Positions 1-6,038 of a stretch of DNA of 10,367 nt are shown here, in pieces. Below the pieces are notes generated by a model that saw only the letters and a list, made by a program, of their open reading frames with translations, had not been told where the DNA came from and made no database searches. Position 1 is the stretch's first letter; every line of letters starts with the position of its first letter. The stretch lies in NCBI GenBank assembly GCA_024697885.1, contig JAILSA010000240.1, positions 1 through 10,367 on the forward strand, read 5' to 3'. The DNA comes from Eubacterium sp. (GTDB lineage Bacteria > Bacillota > Clostridia > Lachnospirales > Lachnospiraceae). Position numbers and translations under genes: made by a program.

Positions 1-1249
1 GATTATGGCGACGGGAGCTGCGGAGAATGTGGTCACCTGCCCGGGTTGGACGCTGCCGGGAGTGATTGGAGCCGGCGCAGCCCAGACTATGATGAATCTC
101 CACGGTATTCAGCCAGGTAAGAAAATACTCATGTTGGGCTCGGGAAATGTAGGCCTGGTGGTATCTTTCCAGCTCATGCAGGCGGGCTGTCAGGTGGTGG
201 CGATTGTAGATGCGGCGCCTAGGGTAGGTGGTTACGGAGTTCACGCCGCCAAGGTGGCCAGAACGGGAGTTCCATTTTACCTGTCCCACACCATCAAGGA
301 AGTGGAAGGAGAAGACCATGTCACTGGCGTCACCATCAATCAGGTCGATGAAAAATTCCAGCCGATTGAGGGCAGCGAAAAAACTTTTGAAGTAGATACG
401 GTTTGCTTGGCAGTTGGCTTGTCCCCTATGTCTCAGCTCCTTAAGATGGCGGGCTGTGAGATGGAGGACAATCCAAAGCGAGGCGGCCAGGTGCCAATCG
501 TAGACCAGTACGGAGAGTGTTCTGTTGCAGGAATTTTTGCCGTAGGAGATGTGTCCGGTATTGAGGAAGCCTCCTCGGCCATGATTGAAGGAAAAATGGC
601 TGGTGTCTGCGTGTCGGAGTATTTGGGCTACATAGATGAGGAAGAGAAAAAAGAAGAGATTGCCAAGTTTGAGAAGGATTTGGACAGTCTGCGTCAGGGC
701 ATGTTTGCTCCCAAGAATCGAGGCAAGGTGATCCAGGAGACAGAAGAGGGAATCAAGGTGTCACAGAGTCTTTTGGAAAAAGGATTTGTGGCAGATGAGG
801 AAATCGAGAGATTTCCGGGAGTGGTCCACAAGGTGGGAGTACATCCTGTCATTGAGTGTACCCAGAACATTCCCTGCAACCCCTGCCAGGATGCCTGCGT
901 AAAGGGTTGTATTTCCATCGGCAACAACATAACCTGTCTGCCATTTGTCAAGGATGAAAACAAATGTATTAACTGCGGAATGTGTGTGGCTAGCTGCTCC
1001 GGACAGGCGATTTTCCTAGTGGATGAGGATCTGGGAGATGGCACTGCTACAGTGACTCTGCCATATGAGTTCACCCCTTTGCCAGAGGTGGGAACCAAGG
1101 GTTACGGACTCAGCCGCAGCGGTGAAAAGATTTGTCCAGCAGAGGTGGTTTCGGTCAAGAGCATCAAGACATTCGACCACACCAACCTTTTGACCATGAA
1201 AGTTCCAAAGGAATTTGCCATGAAGGCAAGATTTTTCAAATGTTCCTAA
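1..1249 (+). CDS. FAD/NAD(P)-dependent oxidoreductase subunit with C-terminal ferredoxin-like cysteine cluster (5' partial)
   Basis: This is the alpha-type subunit of an opine-oxidase / hydroxyproline-dehydrogenase / HcnB-like flavin complex. The visible part opens in the middle of the protein at ATGAAEN, the turn that normally follows the first FAD-binding region, so the true start lies left of the window and the ATG at 5 is internal. A second Rossmann motif, GSGNVG, is encoded at 137-154, and the FAD-closing motif IFAVGDV is near 533-553. The C-terminal third carries an irregular cysteine group (CTQNIPC, CNPC, CQDAC, CVKGC; from 857) followed by a regular CxxCxxCxxxC group at 965-997, which suggests one or two [4Fe-4S] clusters. 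Family knowledge: such subunits move electrons between a DAO-type flavin subunit and NAD(P) or ferredoxin. The next two genes encode the expected partners and start 19 and 366 bases downstream. Substrate unknown; the class is secure, the exact reaction is not. Confidence 0.85.
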   Translation, partial: IMATGAAENVVTCPGWTLPGVIGAGAAQTMMNLHGIQPGKKILMLGSGNVGLVVSFQLMQAGCQVVAIVDAAPRVGGYGVHAAKVARTGVPFYLSHTIKEVEGEDHVTGVTINQVDEKFQPIEGSEKTFEVDTVCLAVGLSPMSQLLKMAGCEMEDNPKRGGQVPIVDQYGECSVAGIFAVGDVSGIEEASSAMIEGKMAGVCVSEYLGYIDEEEKKEEIAKFEKDLDSLRQGMFAPKNRGKVIQETEEGIKVSQSLLEKGFVADEEIERFPGVVHKVGVHPVIECTQNIPCNPCQDACVKGCISIGNNITCLPFVKDENKCINCGMCVASCSGQAIFLVDEDLGDGTATVTLPYEFTPLPEVGTKGYGLSRSGEKICPAEVVSVKSIKTFDHTNLLTMKVPKEFAMKARFFKCS

Positions 1250-1268
1250 GAGAGAGAGGAGACCGGTT

Positions 1269-1601
1269 ATGAACACTGTAGTAGATAGAGCCAAAATGTT
1301 AGGAGAATTTGTTCCACAGGCAGATGACGACATGCTTATTTGCAGGTGTGAAGAAATCACTAAGGGAGAAATCCGAAGGGCAGTTCACGATGGCATGTGG
1401 ACCCTGACGGAAATCCGAAGATATTTGAGAACGGGAATGGGCCTGTGTCAGGGGCAAACCTGTTCTAAGCTGGTCAAGGGAATTGTGGCAAGAGAGTTAG
1501 GAGTATCTCCGGCAGAGTTAGAGCCTGCCACAGCCAGATCCCCAATGAGACCAACTGAAATGAGAATCTTTGCGGCGGAAGCCCAGGAAGAAAAATGTTA
1601 G
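1269..1601 (+). CDS. BFD-like [2Fe-2S]-binding subunit of the oxidoreductase complex
   Basis: A 110-residue protein with the four-cysteine pattern of the Fer2_BFD family: C25-x-C27 (ICRCEE) and C60-x4-C65 in GMGLCQGQTC. The Cx4C form within a GMGxCQG context is typical of the opine oxidase, HCN synthase and hydroxyproline dehydrogenase group, where this domain is either fused to the alpha subunit or separate. Here it is separate. It probably holds one [2Fe-2S] cluster and passes electrons between the two flavin subunits encoded on either side. A purine-rich ribosome site (GAGAGGAGA) precedes the ATG. The preceding gene ends 19 bases upstream. The last codons overlap the region of the next gene's ribosome site, consistent with translational coupling. 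The C-terminal 35 residues, after the second cysteine pair, have no motif I recognise. Confidence 0.85.
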   Translation: MNTVVDRAKMLGEFVPQADDDMLICRCEEITKGEIRRAVHDGMWTLTEIRRYLRTGMGLCQGQTCSKLVKGIVARELGVSPAELEPATARSPMRPTEMRIFAAEAQEEKC

Positions 1602-1615
1602 CAGGAGGTGAGACA

Positions 1616-2758
1616 ATGAACATGGAAAACAAGGCAGATGTAGTTATTGTCGGCGGTGGAATTATTGGATGCGCCATTAGCTACTACCTGAGCAAGCGTG
1701 GCAAGAGCGTCATCGTGTTAGAGGGAAGCGACAACATTGGAAACGGAGGCTCCTCTAGGAATGGTGGTGGCGTGAGACAGTCAGGAAGAGATCCAAGAGA
1801 ATTGCCTCTTGCTATGTATGGGATCGAAAATCTTTGGCCTGGTCTTTCTCAGGAATTAGGTGTGGATTGCGAGTACCACAAGGAGGGAAATCTTCGACTG
1901 GGAAAAACAGAAGCCCACAGGCAAATCCTACAGGGATTGACAGACCGAGCGGTGGCCTGCGGCCTTGGGGTAAAAATGATTGATGCTGAGGAAATCAAGA
2001 AGATCAATCCCCACCTGTCAGATGAAGTGATTTGTGCCAGTTGGTGTCCAACAGACGGACATGCCAACCCTATGGTGACCACCCTGGCTTTTTACAAGAA
2101 GGCAAGAGAGATGGGAGTGCGCTTCATCACAGGAGAAAAGGTTACCAGACTGAGAAAAGTAAAAGGCCGTTTGAAGCAAGTGTATACAGAAGAAAATTTA
2201 TATGAAGGTGATTTTGTTGTTGTGGCAGCGGGCTATGAATCCAGAGAAATCCTTGGAACGATTGGTGTAGATGTACCTATGCACAGGGAACTCTGTGAGT
2301 GCCTGGTGACAGAGGCGGAGCCCCCAATGTTTAACCAGATGTTGGGAACAGCGGAGGCGGACTTCTATGGACATCAGTCAGATCATGGATCCTTTGTCTT
2401 TGGAGGGATGTCAGGTCTAGAGCTCAACAACAAGGATACGGGACCGGAGAATTCTCCGGGGAACGCCTCTATTACAGCACCATGCATATGTCGAGGAATT
2501 ATGAAGTATTTTCCTGCTCTTGAGGATGCCAAAATCGTCCGAACCTGGGCGGGATACCTGGATATCTGTCAGGACGGAGTACCTGTGCTGGGACTGGTGG
2601 ATGAGGTTCCCGGTCTGGTAGTGGCCTGTGCCTTTTCTGGACACGGTTTTGGTATTGCACCGGCAGTGGGAGAACAGATGGCCATGCTGATTGATGAAGG
2701 AAAAACAAGTGTAGACATTTCGGGCCTCAGATACGGAAGGTTTAAGGCCAAAATTTAA
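1616..2758 (+). CDS. DAO-family FAD-dependent oxidoreductase (sarcosine oxidase beta / opine oxidase B-like)
   Basis: A 380-residue flavoprotein of the D-amino acid oxidase fold, probably the substrate-oxidising subunit of the complex; relatives oxidise secondary or D-amino acids (sarcosine, glycine, proline, hydroxyproline, opines) at the C-N bond. The N-terminus has the FAD Rossmann motif VVIVGGGIIGCA, then SSRNGGGVRQSGRD near residues 45-58. The C-terminus has the family signature: TWAGYLDICQDGVPVLG, then FSGHGFGIAPAVGE, ending with a Tyr-Gly-Arg-Phe motif. The start at 1616 is preferred over the in-frame ATG at 1595, because AGGAGGTG at 1603-1610 sits correctly before 1616 and the 1595 start would overlap the upstream gene. 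No signal peptide or membrane segment is seen, so it is likely cytoplasmic. The class is sure; the substrate cannot be read from sequence alone. Confidence 0.87.
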   Translation: MNMENKADVVIVGGGIIGCAISYYLSKRGKSVIVLEGSDNIGNGGSSRNGGGVRQSGRDPRELPLAMYGIENLWPGLSQELGVDCEYHKEGNLRLGKTEAHRQILQGLTDRAVACGLGVKMIDAEEIKKINPHLSDEVICASWCPTDGHANPMVTTLAFYKKAREMGVRFITGEKVTRLRKVKGRLKQVYTEENLYEGDFVVVAAGYESREILGTIGVDVPMHRELCECLVTEAEPPMFNQMLGTAEADFYGHQSDHGSFVFGGMSGLELNNKDTGPENSPGNASITAPCICRGIMKYFPALEDAKIVRTWAGYLDICQDGVPVLGLVDEVPGLVVACAFSGHGFGIAPAVGEQMAMLIDEGKTSVDISGLRYGRFKAKI

Positions 2759-2773
2759 GAAGGAGGAATTCCC

Positions 2774-3151
2774 ATGAATGTAGCTGTAGAAGAATTATCC
2801 AAAATTGAAATAATTACAAAGGAAGCTAAGGTGGCGGAGTTGACAAAGGAGTTTGGCAAGTTCGGCATCACAGGAATGACCATCTATGACGCTGTGGGAT
2901 GTGGAGTCCAGATGGGAACAGAGGAATATGAGATAGAAAAAAATGAGGAGCCTAATCTCCTGAAGAAGCAGGTGGTGATGGTGGTTCTTCCCTCAAAGGA
3001 AGTCAATGACTTTTTGGAATTTGTGGGCAAGTCGCTATACACCGGTCACATAGGTGATGGAAAAATATTTGTGACACCAGTGACTAATGCAGTTCGAGTG
3101 AGAACAGGAGAGGAGGGAAAAGATGCTTTGGTAGAAGGTGAACTAGATTAG
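2774..3151 (+). CDS. Divergent PII-family (GlnB/GlnK-like) signalling protein
   Basis: A 125-residue PII protein that aligns without gaps to E. coli GlnB with an offset of seven residues. Conserved features are the B-loop TGHIGDGKIFV (K97, equal to GlnB K90), the C-terminal RVRTGEE (R108 and R110, equal to R101 and R103), Q46 (Q39) in GVQMG, and K65 (K58). These positions bind ATP/ADP and, for Q39 and K58, help bind 2-oxoglutarate. The T-loop is unlike GlnB: the uridylylated Tyr51 is replaced by E58, and the loop is rich in Glu (TEEYEIEKNEEP), so modification at that site is not possible. The ribosome site AAGGAGG at 2759-2765 lies 8 bases before the ATG, and the permease starts 15 bases after the stop. 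Known PII proteins bind transporters such as AmtB, so the inferred job is to control the adjacent APC permease or the flavin complex by nucleotide state. From memory, a Firmicute PII branch called PotN is linked to amine transport; membership is unproven. Confidence 0.88.
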   Translation: MNVAVEELSKIEIITKEAKVAELTKEFGKFGITGMTIYDAVGCGVQMGTEEYEIEKNEEPNLLKKQVVMVVLPSKEVNDFLEFVGKSLYTGHIGDGKIFVTPVTNAVRVRTGEEGKDALVEGELD

Positions 3152-3166
3152 GGGAGGTGACAGCAT

Positions 3167-4570
3167 ATGAATGAGAAAAAAATAGGATTGGCCAGTGTAA
3201 TCGCAACTGGCGTGGGGCTGGTGGTGGCTTCAAGTTGCCTCCTGACTCTTGGAATCGGAGCCGGAAGTTTGGGAACCCCATTCATTATTACCATGGCAAT
3301 TGCCTGCCTTGTGAATATATTTACCCTGCTGTCCATAGCGGAGTTAAATGCACTGATGCCCAACTTGACCGGAGGCCTGGCCCAGTTTTCCCTGGCCTGT
3401 GTGGGCCCCTTTGTCACCATTATCTGTATGGTGGGGGGATACCTGCTCTGTAATTCCCTGGCAGGATCTGTGGAGGGAGCTGTATTTGGAAACACCTTTG
3501 CAGAAATATTTTCCGACTATGGAATTCCGGCCTGGGTTTTCACTGTGATTCTAATCTTTTTCCTGGCCCTGACTAATTTAAATGGCGTAGATGTTTTTAT
3601 AAAAGTTCAGGACTTTGTGGCCTATGCTTTGATTTTATCCATCGTAGCCATGGGAATTATGGGAGCTCTGGGAATTGGAACTGGAGAGATGATAGAGCAG
3701 CCGGCGGCTTTGGCCACAGATTTTAAGAGCATTACAGGCCTGTGCGGTGTGGCATTTTTCCTCTTTGTAGGAGGAGAGTATGTGATTCCCCTGACCAAAA
3801 GCTGCAAAAATGCCAAAAGGGACATACCTTTGGGAATGGTGCTCAGTATGATAATCATTTTCGGAATGCAGGCATTTTTGACCTTGGGATTTAAAAATTA
3901 CACAGAGTGGGGAACACTGGCAAGTCACACCACACCACAGATGTTGTACGGACAGGTTCTTCTGGGACCTCTGGGAAAATATTGGATGTTGCTTATTACC
4001 CTCTTGGCAGCAGTGAGTTCCGTAAATACAGTTATGGGTTCGCTGGCCTATATCCTGATGGGTATGGCAAAGATTAACCTCTTGCCTCAGATTTTTCAGA
4101 AGGTAAACAAAACGGGAGCGCCCTATGTGGGAATCCTTTTGGAAACAGGAATTTTTATCGTGCTGAATATCACTGGACTTTCATCCACATCGTCAATTTC
4201 TTATATGATTTCGGTGTTGGCGGTTCTGTGGTTAATCAGTTATATCATATCAAATCTCAATGTGATTATTTTGAGAAAAAGGTTGGCAAATGCCCCGCGT
4301 ACCTTTAAGACCCCATTGGGGTATACAGTGCCGATTTTGGGAATGGTTGGATCTGCCTATATGATTTACAACATTGACCCAAGCTGGGAGGTAAAGCTCT
4401 CCCTCTATCGTGTGGTTTTGATTACCCTTGTGGCCCTTGGCATTTATTCTTTTATCTGGGTGAAAACCAAGGTGAAGAGACCACTGTTTAAGCCATATCC
4501 AATTAAGGAAGTTATGGCAATGGAAAATGACTTGTATCAGGAATATCATGCCAGAAAAAAAGCTGGATGA
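3167..4570 (+). CDS. APC-superfamily amino acid / amine permease
   Basis: A 467-residue integral membrane protein with about 12 hydrophobic segments (roughly residues 7-30, 37-57, 80-105, 121-137, 150-172, 190-210, 222-242, 268-290, 320-340, 345-370, 387-405 and 417-435), the usual size and layout for the amino acid-polyamine-organocation superfamily. The first segment has a small-residue run (GIGAGSLG) like the unwound substrate-binding TM1 of APC carriers. The KTGAPYVGILLE stretch, before the segment near 320, is also typical. The C-terminal tail of about 35 residues is hydrophilic and charged. The start is set by GGGGAGGTGA just upstream. It lies directly after the PII gene and before the OCD-family gene, so it probably imports the compound that the operon breaks down. 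Substrate (amino acid, polyamine, aromatic amine or opine-like molecule) is not determined. Confidence 0.88.
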   Translation: MNEKKIGLASVIATGVGLVVASSCLLTLGIGAGSLGTPFIITMAIACLVNIFTLLSIAELNALMPNLTGGLAQFSLACVGPFVTIICMVGGYLLCNSLAGSVEGAVFGNTFAEIFSDYGIPAWVFTVILIFFLALTNLNGVDVFIKVQDFVAYALILSIVAMGIMGALGIGTGEMIEQPAALATDFKSITGLCGVAFFLFVGGEYVIPLTKSCKNAKRDIPLGMVLSMIIIFGMQAFLTLGFKNYTEWGTLASHTTPQMLYGQVLLGPLGKYWMLLITLLAAVSSVNTVMGSLAYILMGMAKINLLPQIFQKVNKTGAPYVGILLETGIFIVLNITGLSSTSSISYMISVLAVLWLISYIISNLNVIILRKRLANAPRTFKTPLGYTVPILGMVGSAYMIYNIDPSWEVKLSLYRVVLITLVALGIYSFIWVKTKVKRPLFKPYPIKEVMAMENDLYQEYHARKKAG

Positions 4571-4623
4571 TGATAGAACCCGTTTTGAGTGACGGATCAA
4601 GAAAGATTAAGGAGGAAAAGACT

Positions 4624-5766
4624 ATGAGTGAAACAAATTTGGATATTTTGTATTTGAGCGAGCCGGATATGTTGAAGGCAGGAGTAAATGATGTGGTAGC
4701 ATGTACCGATTGTATGGAGGAACTGTTGGTAACCTTGGACAAGGGAGATTACCTAATGGGTGGAGAAAATGGAAACTCCCATGGAACAATGATTACGTTC
4801 CCGGATCACCCAGCATTTCCTAACATGCCTAAGAATGGACCTGACCGTAGATTTATGGCCATGCCGGCATATGTAGGTGGCGAGACAGACATGGCTGGTA
4901 TGAAATGGTACGGCTCCAATGTGGAAAATAGGGAAAAAGGTCTTCCAAGATCCATCCTTATGGTTATGCTCAACGACAAGGACACGGGAGCTCCCCTGTC
5001 TCTCATGTCAGCAAACCTCCTCTCCGCCTACCGTACCTCAGGAATTCCCGGTGTAGGTGTAAAAAATCTGGCGTTGAAAAATGCCAAAGTCTTAGGAATC
5101 GTGGGACCGGGAGTTATTAACATCACAGCGATTGAGACTTTTGCTGCTCTTAGACCAAGTCTTGACACCTTGAAAATCAAGGGTAGAAGTCAGGAGTCCA
5201 TTGATCGCTGTATCAATTTTGTAAAGGAAAAACTTCCGCAGTTCAAAACAATCCAGGTGGTGGACACCCTAGAGGAATGTGTGAGAGATTCTGATATTTT
5301 GAGCTTTGCAACCTCCACCAGCATGGGAATGGACCGCTCCCAGTATCCACAGGTAAAAGAGGAGTGGATTAAACCAGGCGCCCTGTTCTGCGTGCCGGGC
5401 TCCTGCGATTTTACGGACGAATATGTATGCAGCGGCAAGGCCAAACTGGTGTGTGACAATATTAAACTCTATGAAGCTTGGGCAGAGGAATATCCTTACC
5501 CAACCTATAACACAGTATACATTCCAGGATGCCTCTGGTTAGATTTGGTTCACGATGGAAAACTTTCAAAAGATAAAATTGTAAACTTAGGCGCCATTCT
5601 TTCTGGCAAGGCGGAGGGAAGAACTTCGGATGATGAGGTTATTATTTACTCCGTGGGAGGTATGCCAGTAGAGGATGTGGCCTGGGGTAAAAAGTGCTAT
5701 GAAAAAGCTCTTGATATGGGCATTGGCACAAAACTTAACCTTTGGGATCATCCATATTTGTTTTAA
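4624..5766 (+). CDS. Ornithine cyclodeaminase / mu-crystallin family protein ("tyramine oxidase subunit B"-like)
   Basis: A 380-residue NAD(P)-binding protein of the OCD/mu-crystallin family, somewhat longer than typical members (about 310-350). The substrate-side segment GMKWYGSN contains K94, matching the conserved lysine of the family, and AYRTSG contains R137, matching the conserved arginine. The nucleotide-binding turn reads VGPGVIN (160-166), a variant of the usual GxGxQ. The region where true ornithine cyclodeaminases have GDxPGKTEL reads PGSCDFTDEYV, so ornithine deamination is doubtful. Other family members are alanine dehydrogenases, ketimine reductases and opine-type synthases. Database annotation of similar proteins as tyramine oxidase subunit B is recalled, not checked. 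ATG 4624 is chosen because GGAGG at 4611-4615 precedes it; the in-frame ATG at 4567 overlaps the permease stop. It is the last gene of the operon. Confidence 0.83.
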   Translation: MSETNLDILYLSEPDMLKAGVNDVVACTDCMEELLVTLDKGDYLMGGENGNSHGTMITFPDHPAFPNMPKNGPDRRFMAMPAYVGGETDMAGMKWYGSNVENREKGLPRSILMVMLNDKDTGAPLSLMSANLLSAYRTSGIPGVGVKNLALKNAKVLGIVGPGVINITAIETFAALRPSLDTLKIKGRSQESIDRCINFVKEKLPQFKTIQVVDTLEECVRDSDILSFATSTSMGMDRSQYPQVKEEWIKPGALFCVPGSCDFTDEYVCSGKAKLVCDNIKLYEAWAEEYPYPTYNTVYIPGCLWLDLVHDGKLSKDKIVNLGAILSGKAEGRTSDDEVIIYSVGGMPVEDVAWGKKCYEKALDMGIGTKLNLWDHPYLF

Positions 5767-5799
5767 CTCAGTCGGAGTACAAGCTCCGACTGAGTTAAA
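5762..5799 (+). repeat. Perfect 16-bp inverted repeat over the stop codon
   Basis: The arms 5762-5777 and 5784-5799 are exact reverse complements around a 6-base loop (TACAAG). The TAA stop of the OCD-family gene (5764-5766) sits inside the left arm. There is no T-run after it, so it is not a standard terminator; it may protect the operon's 3' end or be part of the compound element that continues to 5946. Confidence 0.85.
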
Positions 5800-5812
5800 C
5801 GCTCCGCGAGGA

Positions 5813-5869
5813 TGCGCACGGATTCGGACAGGAATTTGTCTGCTGAAGCAGACCCGAATCCGGCGCGCA
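5813..5869 (+). repeat. Branched or bulged hairpin
   Basis: Nested inverted repeats: TGCGC 5813-5817 with GCGCA 5865-5869; CGGATTCGG 5819-5827 with CCGAATCCG 5854-5862; and GTCTGC 5838-5843 with GCAGAC 5848-5853 around a TGAA tetraloop. A 10-base bulge (5828-5837) separates the outer and inner stems on one side only. Such nested pairing suggests a structured RNA or a palindromic intergenic repeat. No known RNA family is recognised. Confidence 0.7.
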
Positions 5870-5889
5870 AGACTCGCGAGCGAGTCTTG
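5868..5889 (+). repeat. Hairpin with 9-bp stem and CGAG loop
   Basis: CAAGACTCG (5868-5876) and CGAGTCTTG (5881-5889) are exact reverse complements around the loop CGAG. It directly abuts the preceding hairpin (sharing 5868-5869), so the two may be alternatives or may stack. No T-run follows. Confidence 0.75.
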
Positions 5890-5909
5890 ACATCGATTGG
5901 GAGTGCAGG

Positions 5910-5946
5910 ACTCGTCATGCCAAAGAGGGTATGGCGAGTTTTTTTT
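5910..5946 (+). terminator. Rho-independent terminator of the oxidoreductase/PII/permease operon
   Basis: Stem 5910-5921 pairs with 5928-5939 (12 pairs, two of them G-T wobbles) around the loop AAAGAG, followed at once by eight Ts (5939-5946). It is 144 bases after the last stop codon of the operon and just before the cellulase promoter, so it separates the two transcription units. Confidence 0.92.
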
Positions 5947-5964
5947 CTTACTTTTCGAAAAATA

Positions 5965-5994
5965 GTTACAGAATGCCTGCGAGTATGATATACT
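5965..5994 (+). promoter_or_regulatory. Sigma-A-type promoter of the GH9 cellulase gene
   Basis: GTTACA (5965-5970) and TATACT (5989-5994) are 18 bases apart, and TG one base before the -10 (5986-5987) makes it an extended -10 promoter. Expected start is near 6001, giving a leader of about 38 bases with AAGGAG at 6024-6029 nine bases before the ATG. No operator or catabolite-control (cre) site is evident. Confidence 0.75.
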
Positions 5995-6038
5995 AAAAAA
6001 TGGTAAAATTTTCTTGAAATAAAAAGGAGCATTTTGTA

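Noticed and set aside
1595..1615. Upstream ATG start for the DAO-family gene
   Set aside because: It overlaps the previous stop codon and has no ribosome site; AGGAGGTG lies between it and the better start at 1616.
4567..4623. Upstream ATG start for the OCD-family gene
   Set aside because: The added 19 residues are not family-like, and a good ribosome site lies directly before 4624.
5675..5890. Plus-strand open frame overlapping the OCD-family 3' end and hairpins
   Set aside because: Product is mostly encoded by palindromic DNA, out of frame with the conserved gene, with no domain.
5887..5892. TTGACA as a -35 box for the cellulase
   Set aside because: No -10-like hexamer occurs 16-19 bases downstream and the downstream terminator would stop any transcript; a better promoter is at 5965-5994.
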